Shown here in pieces: positions 48,316 through 59,216 of a stretch of 64,000 bases of DNA. Both the position numbers and the translations under genes were made by a program. How positions within the stretch are numbered: the first letter of the stretch is position 1; every line of letters begins with the position of its first letter. Source of the stretch: an uncultured Dysgonomonas sp. (GTDB lineage: Bacteria; Bacteroidota; Bacteroidia; Bacteroidales; Dysgonomonadaceae); contig CALYPL010000012.1 of NCBI GenBank assembly GCA_945273835.1, positions 1 to 64,000 of the forward strand, read 5' to 3'. The notes below the pieces were generated by a model, which was not told where the DNA came from, searched no databases, and saw only the letters and a list, made by a program, of their open reading frames with translations.

Positions 48316-50493
48316 TTATCTTACAAATAGTAATTCACGATATTTAGGTAAAGGCCACATTTCATTATCAACAATCAATTCAAGTTTATCGATATGGTAA
48401 CGTATTTCATCTAAATAAGGAGCAACTGAATCATGATAAGCTACGGCTTTCTCACGTTCGCTCTCAATATTGTTAGCAGCTTTTCGGGCATCAAGCATTT
48501 CATGAACTTTAGCATTGATTGCATTAACATGAGTAGAAACTTTTTCAATCAAACGAAGCTGTTCAGCACCAAGAGTTTTATAATCATCCGATATTTCTTT
48601 CAATTTAGCAACATTGGTGATCAGTAAAGATTGATATCTGATTGCAACAGGAATGATGTGGTTAAGAGCCAAATCGCCTAATACACGAGATTCAATTTGT
48701 AATTTTTTGGTGTAAGTTTCCCACTTCACTTCGTTACGTGCATGAAGCTCTACTTCTGATAATATACCTGTAAATGTTTTTATACTTTGTTTAGATGTAT
48801 AACTATCAAAAATCACAGGTACACTTGTTTCGCAATCAAGATCACGAGTTTTAGCTTCGGCTTTCCATTCTTCACTATAACCATTGCCGTTAAAACGAAT
48901 AGGGCGTGACTCCTTAATATACTTTTTCAACACTTCATACAAGGCTTCTTCTTTTGATTTACCTTTATTGATCAATTCATCAACTTCTGCTTTAAATACT
49001 CTTAATTGTTCGGCAACAGACGCGTTTAAAGCAGTCATAGCTGAAGCACAGTTTGCAGATGAACCCACAGCACGGAACTCAAAGCGGTTTCCTGTAAATG
49101 CGAATGGCGAAGTACGGTTGCGGTCAGTATTATCAAGTAAGATTTCAGGAATTTGACCTACTCCTAACTTAATCTGTTTTTTAGCATCAACCACAATTGC
49201 ATCTTTTACTGAGCTTTTCTCAAACTTATCAAGAATATCGCTTACCTGTGTTCCCAAAAATACAGAAATAATAGCCGGAGGTGCTTCATTTGCTCCTAAA
49301 CGATGAGCATTGGTAGCTGATGATATGGAGGCTTTTAAAAGCGCGTTATTTTTATGAACAGCGGCAAGTATATTTACGACAAATGTTATGAAACGTAAAT
49401 TCTCAATCTGATCTTTACCGGGCGACAGCAGGTTTATACCGGTATTTGTTCCCAATGACCAGTTATTATGTTTTCCCGATCCATTGATTCCTTTGAATGG
49501 TTTCTCATGGAAAAGGACTCTGAATGAATGGCGGCGAGCCACTTTGTCCATCAATGACATCACCAATAAATTATGATCATTAGCTAAATTACACTCTTCG
49601 TAAATCGGTGCTAATTCAAACTGATTAGGTGCTACCTCATTGTGACGTGTTTTAACCGGAATACCAAGAGCATAAGATTCGTATTCAAGGTCTTCCATAA
49701 ATTTTTGCACACGTTCCGGGATAGAACCAAAGTAATGGTCTTCCAATTGCTGGTTTTTAGAGCTTTCATGGCTCATCAATGTTCTTCCTGTAAGGGCAAG
49801 GTCTGGACGGGCTGCATACAAATCTTCGTCAACAAGAAAATATTCCTGCTCCCAACCCAAATAAGAATAACATTTGGTTACGTCTTCGTTAAAATAACGC
49901 ACAACATCACTCGCAGCTTTATCAACAGCTGTAATTGACTTCAGCAAAGGCGTCTTATAGTCAAGCGATTCACCTGTATAAGAGATAAAGATTGTTGGAA
50001 TACAAAGCGTATCACCCATGATAAACGCTGGTGATGAAGGATCCCAAGCAGAATATCCACGTGCTTCAAATGTATTACGCAACCCTCCTGACGGGAAGCT
50101 CGAAGCATCAGGTTCTTGTTGAGCAAGCAGCTTACCGCTAAATTCTTCGATTAGCCCGCCATTTCCGTCATGTTCAATAAATGCATCATGCTTTTCGGCA
50201 GTACCATCAGTCAAAGGCTGGAACCAGTGAGTATAATGAGTAGCACCATTCTCTAAGGCCCACATACGCATGCCGGCAGCAACGTGTTCGGCTAAGTTGC
50301 GATTGACGGTCTCTCCATTTTCTATAGCGTTCTGGATAGCCTTATAAGTTTCTTTTGACAGATACTTAATCATAGCCTTCTGATTGAATACATTTTCGCC
50401 ATAGTATTCAGAGGTTTTGCGTCCGGGTTTCTTAACTTCTACAGGCTTGCGGTTAGAAGCTGCTGCCACTGCTTTAAAACGTAACTTTGACAT
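48316..50493 (-). CDS. glnN: Glutamine synthetase type III
   Basis: HYTHWFQPLTDGTAEKHDAF; YLGWEQEYFLVDEDL; RHNEVAPNQFELAPIYEECNLA; GINGSGKHNNWSLGTNTGINLL. Confidence 0.97.
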   Translation of the reverse strand: MSKLRFKAVAAASNRKPVEVKKPGRKTSEYYGENVFNQKAMIKYLSKETYKAIQNAIENGETVNRNLAEHVAAGMRMWALENGATHYTHWFQPLTDGTAEKHDAFIEHDGNGGLIEEFSGKLLAQQEPDASSFPSGGLRNTFEARGYSAWDPSSPAFIMGDTLCIPTIFISYTGESLDYKTPLLKSITAVDKAASDVVRYFNEDVTKCYSYLGWEQEYFLVDEDLYAARPDLALTGRTLMSHESSKNQQLEDHYFGSIPERVQKFMEDLEYESYALGIPVKTRHNEVAPNQFELAPIYEECNLANDHNLLVMSLMDKVARRHSFRVLFHEKPFKGINGSGKHNNWSLGTNTGINLLSPGKDQIENLRFITFVVNILAAVHKNNALLKASISSATNAHRLGANEAPPAIISVFLGTQVSDILDKFEKSSVKDAIVVDAKKQIKLGVGQIPEILLDNTDRNRTSPFAFTGNRFEFRAVGSSANCASAMTALNASVAEQLRVFKAEVDELINKGKSKEEALYEVLKKYIKESRPIRFNGNGYSEEWKAEAKTRDLDCETSVPVIFDSYTSKQSIKTFTGILSEVELHARNEVKWETYTKKLQIESRVLGDLALNHIIPVAIRYQSLLITNVAKLKEISDDYKTLGAEQLRLIEKVSTHVNAINAKVHEMLDARKAANNIESEREKAVAYHDSVAPYLDEIRYHIDKLELIVDNEMWPLPKYRELLFVR

Positions 50494-50530
50494 AAATTTT
50501 GTTTTTGGTTTTATAAAACTTTCTTATCTT

Positions 50531-51760
50531 TTATAATGAAATATTCTTTAGTCGACTGATGGCTTCTTTGGTATTTTCCAAAGTATTGAATGCGGTGAGT
50601 CGGAGATATCCTTCTCCGCTCGGACCAAACCCTACTCCGGGTGTACCTACAATATTCAATTCGTTGAGCAAATAATCAAAGAATCCCCATGAAGTAAGCC
50701 CTTCTGGTGTTTTTACCCAAATATATGGTGAGTTAACTCCTCCATATACTTTCAATCCTTGTTGTGATAGTCCTTCACGGATAATTCGGGCATTATTTAA
50801 ATAATATTCAATTGTGCTTCTTATTTGCTTTTTTCCTTCGGCTGAAAAACATGCTTCTGCTGCTCTTTGAATAATATAAGGCACACCGTTGAATTTTGTA
50901 GTGTGCCTTCTGTTCCATAATTTATTGAGAGATACTTTTTCGCCTGATTTTGTATAACCCATCAATGATTTTGGAATTACTGTGTATGCACATCTTGTTC
51001 CTGTGAAGCCTGCTGTCTTTGAAAAACTACGAAACTCAATCGCCACTTCTTTTGCTCCTTCTATTTCGTAGATACTGTGCGGCACATCTTTTTCTGTTAT
51101 GAATGCTTCGTATGCTCCATCGAAAAGAATCAGGGCTTTATTTTTTAAAGCATAATCGACCCAAACTTTAAGCTGATCTTTTGTCAGCGTTGTGCCTGTG
51201 GGATTATTGGGATAACATAAATATATTATGTCTACTTTTTCTTTGGGTAATTCTGGAACGAAATCGTTTTCCGATGTACATGGAACATAAACTAATTTAT
51301 TCCATTTGTTATTAACTAAATCTCCGGCTCGTCCTGCCATCACGTTAGTGTCTACATAGACCGGATATACGGGATCGGTTACCGCAACAACATTATCTGC
51401 TCCAAGAATGTCGCCAATATTACCTGTATCGCTTTTAGAGCCATCACTCACAAATATTTCGTCAGCTTCTATATTAAGACCATTTGATTTATAGTCATTT
51501 TCTAATATAGCGTTTACGAGAAAGTCGTATCCTTGTTCAGGTCCGTAGCCTCTGAATGTGGATGCATCTCCCATTTCATCAACCGCTTTATGCAAAGCCT
51601 GAATTATGGATGATGGTAATGGTTTTGTTACGTCGCCTATACCTAAGCGTATGATTTTGGCATCAGGATTTGAAGCCTTGAATTCTTCTACTTTACGGGC
51701 AATATCCGAAAAAAGATAGCTACCGGGTAATTTTGTATAATTTTCGTTTACTAATATCAT
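50531..51760 (-). CDS. dapL: LL-diaminopimelate aminotransferase
   Basis: [73 protein letters not shown]. Confidence 0.97.
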   Translation of the reverse strand: MILVNENYTKLPGSYLFSDIARKVEEFKASNPDAKIIRLGIGDVTKPLPSSIIQALHKAVDEMGDASTFRGYGPEQGYDFLVNAILENDYKSNGLNIEADEIFVSDGSKSDTGNIGDILGADNVVAVTDPVYPVYVDTNVMAGRAGDLVNNKWNKLVYVPCTSENDFVPELPKEKVDIIYLCYPNNPTGTTLTKDQLKVWVDYALKNKALILFDGAYEAFITEKDVPHSIYEIEGAKEVAIEFRSFSKTAGFTGTRCAYTVIPKSLMGYTKSGEKVSLNKLWNRRHTTKFNGVPYIIQRAAEACFSAEGKKQIRSTIEYYLNNARIIREGLSQQGLKVYGGVNSPYIWVKTPEGLTSWGFFDYLLNELNIVGTPGVGFGPSGEGYLRLTAFNTLENTKEAISRLKNISL

Positions 51761-51787
51761 TCTTTATTATTTGATTTTTTTCGTAAA

Positions 51788-52630
51788 TTAAATTTTAAGA
51801 GTACCTTCAAAAACAGTTACAGCTTCGCCTGTCATATATACATGGTTATTGCTTTCACGCCATTCAATATTGAGGTCTCCTCCTAATAAGTGTATTGTAA
51901 CTTTACGGTCTGTCAAGCCGTTTAATGAGGCTGCTACTGCTGCAGCGCAAGCTCCTGTACCGCAAGCCAACGTTTCGCCTGCTCCACGCTCCCAAACACG
52001 CATATTCAGATTATTGCCGTCTATAACTTCAATAAATTCGGTATTTGTTTTACGTGGAAATATCGGATTCTTTTCAAATTTAGGTCCTAAAACAGGTAAA
52101 TCCAATTTATCAATATCTTTGGTAAATGTTACGGCATGCGGGTTTCCCATTGAAACACAGGTAACTTCCCAGATTTTACCATCTATATCTAATGGATAAT
52201 TTATGACCGGTTTTGAATCAACGTTTACCGGAATAAGTTGCGGATCGAGAATGGGTTCTCCCATATCAACTGTTATTTTCCGTGATTTGGCATCACCGTC
52301 TAATAAGGTAATGTATTTTGTTCCTGCAAGCGTTTCAAGTGTGATTTCTTTTTTAGATGTCAGACCATTGTCATAAACAAATTTACCAACACATCTCGAA
52401 GCATTTCCGCACATTTCGGCTTCTGACCCATCAGAATTAAACATTTGCATTCTGAAATCGCATGTTTCGGACGGCAGAATCAGTACCAAACCATCTGAAC
52501 CTATACCAAAATTACGATTGCTGAGTTTTATGGCTAATTCGCCCGGATTATCTATTTTATGCTGAAATCCGTTTATGTAAATGTAATCATTGCCAGCTCC
52601 GTGCATTTTGGTAAATTTCAGCTCTTTCAT
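51788..52630 (-). CDS. dapF: Diaminopimelate epimerase
   Basis: FTKMHGAGNDYIYI; GSEAEMCGNASRC; ERGAGETLACGTGACA. Confidence 0.97.
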   Translation of the reverse strand: MKELKFTKMHGAGNDYIYINGFQHKIDNPGELAIKLSNRNFGIGSDGLVLILPSETCDFRMQMFNSDGSEAEMCGNASRCVGKFVYDNGLTSKKEITLETLAGTKYITLLDGDAKSRKITVDMGEPILDPQLIPVNVDSKPVINYPLDIDGKIWEVTCVSMGNPHAVTFTKDIDKLDLPVLGPKFEKNPIFPRKTNTEFIEVIDGNNLNMRVWERGAGETLACGTGACAAAVAASLNGLTDRKVTIHLLGGDLNIEWRESNNHVYMTGEAVTVFEGTLKI

Positions 52631-52965
52631 CTATTTTATAATTAGGACTTTAACGTTAATTGTATAAAACTGCTTTGTTTTGATACAAATTTCGCGCAAA
52701 TTATTTGATTTTACAAAAAAGGCATGACATTTTTTCATCTTTCTAATGCTAAAATATCTTTTTTTAGCACAAAGTGATATAATTAAATCAAAAAGATATA
52801 TCAAATAGTGATCTCAAAAAAAACGTAAGATTAGAGCTATTTTCAGACTAAAATAGATAGTAATATGATATTTAATCAGAAGGTTAAATCCGATAAATAT
52901 AGTTCGTTATATTTAACATACTGCTAACTATTTCTTTACTGGTAGAATCATTATGAGAGTTTTAT

Positions 52966-54186
52966 TTAATGCTTTATGGTCACTTTTAAATGGTTATTCA
53001 GTTTGCTTAGTTCAGATTGTACGCGCTCGATGAATTCATCTTCTGTTTTTACTTGATTTTCTTCAAGTTCCCAAGTAGCCATGAAATAATATTCGGTATA
53101 ATTGTTCTCCGGGTTTAAGACTATAACGTAGTTGAGAGAATCTTCTGCAATGGTTTTTAATTGCTTATTCTTAAATAGTATAGCCAATCCTTGCATATCA
53201 TTATTAAGGCTTTGCTTATCAAATGTAGCAATGTAAGTCCATTCCTCGTCCGGCGTTCCGACTTTCAACTCTCCTTGTTTTAATTTTATAATTCCTGTTG
53301 CTATATTATCAAGCGTTTTATCGGTTTTAATTTCTATATGAGAAGCATTACTACCCGCATCAATTGAAATCAACGAAACCAAATTACATTTCTGTCCGTC
53401 AACATCCAATCCATGATAGATAGTTTTTACTTGCGATCTTAATTTACCGTCTGATTGAATTATACATGTTGTGCTATCTCTATTTTCTAAACGTTGAGCG
53501 TGTTCTCCATTCCACAAAGCTATTGTTCCTAAACCGAGTGACTTACCGACTTTTAAATTATCCATTCCCCACGACGCAAGTTTATGATAATTGTCATAAC
53601 CATCTACGCCTACGGATGGCAACACAATACCTGATGTTGTCTTGGCAAATACATCTATCGCATTACGATTATCAAGGTAATAACGATAAGCTACTCTGTC
53701 GCTCTCCCACCCCGGTCCTTCAAATTTGAGATAATAGGAGTGATCTCTGAACGTGCCGGGAAGTGTTATTCTATTCACTCCTACCCATGAATATTCTCCT
53801 ACATATTTGTTTCCCTCAAAATGTCCGCCTATTTTATGTGTCAGTTCGGCATGTGTGCGTTTAGGATAAGTTTCAGAAGTACCCTGCTCTATCAATATGG
53901 TTAATTTCTCTCCACTTTTAATCTCTGAAATAGGTATAAGAGCTTTTTGATGACCTTTCAAATCTGTTATGATTTCAACGGGAGTTATCGAATTGTTAAC
54001 CAAAGCACGATATTCTCCTACTGAAAGATTTAATTTTTCTACGGGAATTTCAAGGGTATAATCTCTTATCGTTTTTCCTGAGTTGGCAAGTATTAAAGTC
54101 CTCTGTGTTTGGGCATTTAAATTAATTGTAAGTACAAATGCAAGAATAAAAATAATGCAGAATGTGAATGATACTGAGCTTTTCAT
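52966..54186 (-). CDS. DUF4861-family secreted protein
   Basis: Signal peptide; GPGWESDRVAYRYYLDNRNAIDVFAKTTSGIVLPSVGVDGYDNYHKLASWGMDNLKVGKSLGLG. Confidence 0.8.
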   Translation of the reverse strand: MKSSVSFTFCIIFILAFVLTINLNAQTQRTLILANSGKTIRDYTLEIPVEKLNLSVGEYRALVNNSITPVEIITDLKGHQKALIPISEIKSGEKLTILIEQGTSETYPKRTHAELTHKIGGHFEGNKYVGEYSWVGVNRITLPGTFRDHSYYLKFEGPGWESDRVAYRYYLDNRNAIDVFAKTTSGIVLPSVGVDGYDNYHKLASWGMDNLKVGKSLGLGTIALWNGEHAQRLENRDSTTCIIQSDGKLRSQVKTIYHGLDVDGQKCNLVSLISIDAGSNASHIEIKTDKTLDNIATGIIKLKQGELKVGTPDEEWTYIATFDKQSLNNDMQGLAILFKNKQLKTIAEDSLNYVIVLNPENNYTEYYFMATWELEENQVKTEDEFIERVQSELSKLNNHLKVTIKH

Positions 54187-54266
54187 ATTAGATTTCGGTA
54201 TTAGTGTGCTATCTGATCAGGTATTATCGAAGAACAAAGTTAGCATTAAAAATTGGGGATAATTGA

Positions 54267-55733
54267 CTAACCTAGAAAATCAATCAGATTTCTGCTATTC
54301 ATAGCCTCTTCGCCCAATTGAGTTGCTGCCAAATCTCCTGCTAAACCATGATTATAAACTCCTAAAATAGCCGCATAAACGGATGAATAGCCGCGAGCCA
54401 TCAGACCGGTTATATATCCAGCCAACACATCTCCGCTTCCTCCTTTAGCCATACCGCTATTGCCGGTTGAATTAAAATAAAACTGACCTTCGGGTGTACA
54501 GATCATTGTATGTGCGCCTTTAACTATAACAACAGATTGTAACTGTTTAGCCAACTCGCTTGCTAGTTCCAATTTATGCTGTTCATCACGCCACTCTCCG
54601 ACCAATCTTTTCAATTCTCCCAGATGCGGAGTGAGAACCGAACCTTTAGGGATATATTTGAATAAACTTCTGTGCTCTGATAGAATATTTAAAGCATCAG
54701 CATCAATAAGCATTGGCTGTCTTACAATTGACAATAATAACTCCAAAGCCTCAACGGTCTCTTCAGATTGTCCGATACCACAGCCAATACCCACAACTGA
54801 ATAGTTGGACAGATTATCCGGCAATTCGGAAAAAGAAGTACCGTTATCGAGACTCAACATGGCTGACGGAAATGTAAGCTGAGCGGCAAGTCTTTCGGTA
54901 TGTGGCAAATGTAGTGTAACTAATCCGCATCCCGATCGTAATGCCCCTCCAACAGCAAGTATAGCTGCACCCATTTTACTTTGTGATCCACAAATCAGCA
55001 ACGCATGACCATAAGTGTTTTTATGAGCAAACTTTTGACGCGGCTTACGTATCTTTTTTATGAAATCATCAGTCAGATAAAAATATGGCGATTGCACTTT
55101 ATCTAAAACCTGATGATCAGATTTACCATTCAGAAGAACTATTTGTCCACCACAATCACCGGCTTCAGGCAACAACAAAGCTAATCTCGGAAATAAGAAA
55201 CATACTGTAATATCGGCATGGATAATTGAAGTTAAGGTATTATTTCCAAATTCTGATCGCATTCCGGAAGGCAGATCAAGTGAAATAACTTTGTTTGATA
55301 ATGTATTGACTGTTTCAATTAAGCTCAACTCAGGGTCTTTTGCACCTCCGTCAACAAAGGCTTTACATATCGCATCAATAATTACATAGTTACGGATGGT
55401 AATTTCATCTATATCTTTCAAGTATTTTATATCGGAAGGAAGTCTATGGTAATTTAAGCTACAATTATAGCTCATTACTTTAGCATCAAAGATAGGATAA
55501 ACTGTGCAATCATATCCTGCTTTATGCATCATTCCGGCAACGGCAAGACCGATGGCACCTTTCTCGTCTCTCCCTATAATGAACAATAATGATTGATTGT
55601 GCGATATATTTTTAGAAACCCAATTAGCAATCGACAGAGAAACTTTTTCAATCAACAACTGTGGATTAATCAATTCATTTTCCACAGTAAACATCTCAAC
55701 TTCTTTCATTTGTCTGTCAATAAGAATTTTCAT
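54267..55733 (-). CDS. nnr: Bifunctional NAD(P)H-hydrate epimerase / ADP-dependent dehydratase
   Basis: HKNTYGHALLICGSQSKMGAAILAVGGALRSGCGLVT; STGNSGMAKGGSGDVLAGYITGL. Confidence 0.94.
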   Translation of the reverse strand: MKILIDRQMKEVEMFTVENELINPQLLIEKVSLSIANWVSKNISHNQSLLFIIGRDEKGAIGLAVAGMMHKAGYDCTVYPIFDAKVMSYNCSLNYHRLPSDIKYLKDIDEITIRNYVIIDAICKAFVDGGAKDPELSLIETVNTLSNKVISLDLPSGMRSEFGNNTLTSIIHADITVCFLFPRLALLLPEAGDCGGQIVLLNGKSDHQVLDKVQSPYFYLTDDFIKKIRKPRQKFAHKNTYGHALLICGSQSKMGAAILAVGGALRSGCGLVTLHLPHTERLAAQLTFPSAMLSLDNGTSFSELPDNLSNYSVVGIGCGIGQSEETVEALELLLSIVRQPMLIDADALNILSEHRSLFKYIPKGSVLTPHLGELKRLVGEWRDEQHKLELASELAKQLQSVVIVKGAHTMICTPEGQFYFNSTGNSGMAKGGSGDVLAGYITGLMARGYSSVYAAILGVYNHGLAGDLAATQLGEEAMNSRNLIDFLG

Positions 55734-55748
55734 AATCCATGCAATAAA

Positions 55749-55862
55749 ATGATTGAATCAACACTTCAAGAGTGTGTGATAATAGACAATACAATAGTTA
55801 AAACATTTAAGGTTCATAAAAAGTTTGGTATGGAAGACTTAACAACGGGCTGGCACTACTAA
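55749..55862 (+). CDS. Possible 37-aa small ORF or gene remnant
   Basis: MIESTLQECVIIDNTIVKTFKVHKKFGMEDLTTGWHY between two minus-strand genes; 3' end of track ORF 55593..55862. Confidence 0.2.
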   Translation: MIESTLQECVIIDNTIVKTFKVHKKFGMEDLTTGWHY

Positions 55863-55906
55863 TTAATTAGTAGCCTAAGTAAATTGGGATTAACAGATGT
55901 TGATTA

Positions 55907-56650
55907 TTAAGCGTTAGTTTTCTTTTTAATAAGACCAAACATGCGTCTTATACGCATGATGAGAACACCGAATACACCTTCGGTAAAAATACCTGAACTC
56001 ATTTTAGATTCTCCGAAGACTCGGTTAATAAAGATTATAGATACTTCTTTGATCTTGAAGCCAAAGCAATAAGCTAAATATTTCATCTCCACTTGGAAAG
56101 CATATCCTTTGAAGCGAATATCATCCAAGTTGATTGTTTGCAAGACTTTGCGCCTGTAACAAACAAAACCGGCGGTTGTATCGTGTATTTTCATTCCGGT
56201 GATAATACGTACGTACTTAGAGGCAAAATAAGACATCATGACACGCCCCATAGGCCAGTTAACGACATTTACGCCAGAGCAATAGCGGGAACCTACAGCA
56301 AGATCAGCTCCTTCCTCTGCGCATGCCTTATGCAGACGAATAAGATCGTTCGGATTATGTGAGAAATCGGCATCCATCTCAAATACGTATTCATAATTAC
56401 GCTCTAATGCCCATTTGAAACCGGTAATATATGCTGTGCCAAGCCCAAGTTTGCCTTCTCGCTGTATTAAAAACAATTGTTTTGAAAAATCACGTTGCAA
56501 TGCTTTTACAACATCAGCAGTACCATCGGGTGAATTGTCATCAATTATAAGGATGTCAAACGGCATGCTCAAACCAAATACAGCTCTGATTATTGCCTCA
56601 ATATTTTCTTTTTCTTTATAAGTGGGTATTATAACTAACGAGTCCGACAT
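55907..56650 (-). CDS. Polyprenol monophosphomannose synthase-like glycosyltransferase family 2
   Basis: VIIPTYKEKENIEAII; LIIDDNSPDGTADVV; EMDADFSHNPNDL; GSRYCSGVNVVNWP. Confidence 0.93.
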   Translation of the reverse strand: MSDSLVIIPTYKEKENIEAIIRAVFGLSMPFDILIIDDNSPDGTADVVKALQRDFSKQLFLIQREGKLGLGTAYITGFKWALERNYEYVFEMDADFSHNPNDLIRLHKACAEEGADLAVGSRYCSGVNVVNWPMGRVMMSYFASKYVRIITGMKIHDTTAGFVCYRRKVLQTINLDDIRFKGYAFQVEMKYLAYCFGFKIKEVSIIFINRVFGESKMSSGIFTEGVFGVLIMRIRRMFGLIKKKTNA

Positions 56651-56751
56651 ATTATACTGTAGATTATTACTTCTAACTCTCCAAAAGTAATTAATTTATG
56701 CGGCCTAAAATAATAAATATTACTGAAAAATAACAAAATGAATTAAACTCT

Positions 56752-57438
56752 CTATTGAGCATTGCCGGATTGTTTTATGGCCCTCAACATTTCTCTTTTG
56801 CCCGGAGGGCCGGGTAAACGTTCAACCATAAAACCGGAATGTTGCATCCGTCTTCTCACTTCGCCCTTAGCGCAATAGGTAACCAATATAGCGTCGTCAT
56901 TCATTAGCGAATATAAATAGTCAAATATTTCCTGACTCCACATTTCGGGTTGTTTATCAGGTGCAAAAGCATCGAAGTAAACCAAATCAATACCAGGAAT
57001 AAAGTTAAAATCGAATTGTGTCAAATCGGCCTCTATTTTTGTAAGTGAAAAATCCTGTGTAATTTTAACTGTCTTATTCCAAGCTGCTTCATGCAATTTA
57101 ACAAACAAATCTGCATCTACAGCATTTAGTTGATTCGGATAATTAAGTTTTTCAACAACTTTGCAAGGCAATGGATTGGCTTCTATGCTTAAATATTGTA
57201 TTTTTTTATCAGTGTTTATTGTATCTTCTAAGGTCAGATAAGCATTCAGACCAGTACCGAAGCCTATTTCAAAGATTGTTACATACGATTTTCTACAGTA
57301 ATGCAATCCTGTCTCAATATACACATGCTTCGATTCCTGTATAGCACCATTTGTAGAATGGTAATGCTCATCGAGAGCCGGGATAAATAGGGTATGCGAA
57401 CCGTCAGCCGTTAATTCAATATCAACTCCATCCATCAA
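56752..57438 (-). CDS. mnmD: tRNA 5-methylaminomethyl-2-thiouridine methyltransferase, MnmD-type
   Basis: FEIGFGTGLNAYLTL; DLVYFDAFAPDKQPEMWSQEIF; CAKGEVRRRMQHSGFMVERLPGPPGKREMLRA. Confidence 0.93.
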   Translation of the reverse strand: MMDGVDIELTADGSHTLFIPALDEHYHSTNGAIQESKHVYIETGLHYCRKSYVTIFEIGFGTGLNAYLTLEDTINTDKKIQYLSIEANPLPCKVVEKLNYPNQLNAVDADLFVKLHEAAWNKTVKITQDFSLTKIEADLTQFDFNFIPGIDLVYFDAFAPDKQPEMWSQEIFDYLYSLMNDDAILVTYCAKGEVRRRMQHSGFMVERLPGPPGKREMLRAIKQSGNAQ

Positions 57439-57447
57439 TAGCGAATT

Positions 57448-57930
57448 TCAACAAGGTTTCTCGATAAGAGCAACTGCATAAGCGGTCACACCATCTTCAC
57501 GACCTACAAATCCCATTTTTTCTGATGTGGTAGCTTTTATAGAGATATTATCAATATCGGTTTCAAGTATTTCAGCCAATATGGTTTGCATGGATGGTAT
57601 ATGCGGATTAATCTTCGGACGTTCGGCGCAAACGGTAGCGTCTATATTTCCAATCCTATATCCTTTACTTATTATCAATAGATTTACTTTCTTTAGTAAC
57701 AACTTACTGTCTATATTCTTATATTCGCCCGCCGTATCGGGAAAATGAAATCCTATATCTCGCATATTAGCTGCACCAAGTATAGCGTCACATATGGCAT
57801 GAATTAACACATCAGCGTCAGAATGTCCTAACAGACCTTTCTCATGCTCTATTTTAACTCCTCCCAACCATAGGTCACGCCCTTCAACAAGGCAATGGAC
57901 ATCATAGCCAAAGCCAATACGTACTTTCAT
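57448..57930 (-). CDS. ispF: 2-C-methyl-D-erythritol 2,4-cyclodiphosphate synthase
   Basis: VRIGFGYDVHCLVEGRDLWLGGV; GLLGHSDADVLIHAICDAILGAA; SIKATTSEKMGFVGREDG. Start trimmed from 57978. Confidence 0.96.
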   Translation of the reverse strand: MKVRIGFGYDVHCLVEGRDLWLGGVKIEHEKGLLGHSDADVLIHAICDAILGAANMRDIGFHFPDTAGEYKNIDSKLLLKKVNLLIISKGYRIGNIDATVCAERPKINPHIPSMQTILAEILETDIDNISIKATTSEKMGFVGREDGVTAYAVALIEKPC

Positions 57931-57940
57931 AAAATATTTA

Positions 57941-59107
57941 TTAAAACATATTTCGTAACGCATCCATATCGAATGCAAGCGACAAACGCAACGTTTTATC
58001 TAATGGATTGTTTGTTTTGGTCGATAGCAGATAAGCTGCGTCCAACTGAAGCGCTTTAAACTTAAAACCGGCTCCAAAGGTAAAGTACTGGCGATTACCT
58101 TTCATCTGGTTTTCATAGAAATATCCACTACGAACTTTAAATTTATCATCCCAATCATATTCTGCCCCGAACGACAGGTTTATCTCTTTCATTTCTTCAG
58201 AGAAGCCACCGGGAGCATCGCCAAACGATTTGAAGATTCCTGAGAAAATATTGGTATTCTGATAATCATCATAACGTTTTCTGAAATCGGAGTCACTCTC
58301 GCCATCTTTTTTGATAGGGGGAGTTGGAACAAGCAATTTGTTCAAATCCAAACTAAATGAGAGTGTACTGACATCATTCATCGGATACATCAACGAACCA
58401 CCTAAACGCAGATTGGTCGGTAAGAAATATTTGGTGTTACCTCCGTCATTTGAGATTTTACCTCCAATATTTGAAATGTTGAATCCGAAGCTCAACAAAC
58501 TTTCTGAATTTCCGATATTGTGATAGGATTCGTTATATCCTGCTATATCCGCTGCAAATGAGTTACCTGCTGAACTCTCCTCATCTGCACCTGAATAATC
58601 GGCACGTATGTATCGGATAGTTACAGCTCCCGAAAAATTGCTTGTCAACTTACGTGAATAGGTCAAATCGGCAGAAAGTTCATATGGAGCCATTTTATTG
58701 ACAAATAAGCCTTCTGCATCAGTTAGCTGAATATCCCCTACATGGAAATAACGAAAGGATGCACTTATGGCCTGATTATTTTCAGAGCCTAATTTATAAT
58801 ATCCTAATCCTTCCATTAACGAAATATCATCAACTATACTTCTTAACCAAGGTGTGTATGTTACTGCAACTCCTCCTCTACTGATTGCAAAAGCGTATTT
58901 GGCAGGATTCCAATGTTGCGAATAAATATCAGGAGCGGTTGCTACTCCTGCGTCCCCCATCCCTCCGGCACGTGCATCGGGCGTAATCTGCAACGATGGC
59001 ATAGCTGTACGTATCGGGTTGAATTTTTTGTCACCTTGTGCAGTCAAGCTCATAGACGGCAAAAGAACCGCAGAGGCAAGTAAAGTTTTGAATATAAAAT
59101 TCTTCAT
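57941..59107 (-). CDS. porV: PorV (LptO)-like outer membrane protein of the type IX secretion system
   Basis: RTAMPSLQITPDARAGGMGDAGVATAPDIYSQHWNPAKYAFAISRGGVAVTYTPWLR. Confidence 0.93.
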   Translation of the reverse strand: MKNFIFKTLLASAVLLPSMSLTAQGDKKFNPIRTAMPSLQITPDARAGGMGDAGVATAPDIYSQHWNPAKYAFAISRGGVAVTYTPWLRSIVDDISLMEGLGYYKLGSENNQAISASFRYFHVGDIQLTDAEGLFVNKMAPYELSADLTYSRKLTSNFSGAVTIRYIRADYSGADEESSAGNSFAADIAGYNESYHNIGNSESLLSFGFNISNIGGKISNDGGNTKYFLPTNLRLGGSLMYPMNDVSTLSFSLDLNKLLVPTPPIKKDGESDSDFRKRYDDYQNTNIFSGIFKSFGDAPGGFSEEMKEINLSFGAEYDWDDKFKVRSGYFYENQMKGNRQYFTFGAGFKFKALQLDAAYLLSTKTNNPLDKTLRLSLAFDMDALRNMF

Positions 59108-59216
59108 CTGTGTATGGCTGTTTTAAATATTTACTATCTGTTAGATTGATACATATTATCAAACTACAATTTAGCTTTTTTATTATCTACCATACAAAAA
59201 TTAACGATTTATTTTC

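Noticed and set aside
55863-55876. AT-rich palindrome TTAATTAA near 55861 as a regulatory site
   Set aside because: Short and expected by chance in AT-rich intergenic DNA.
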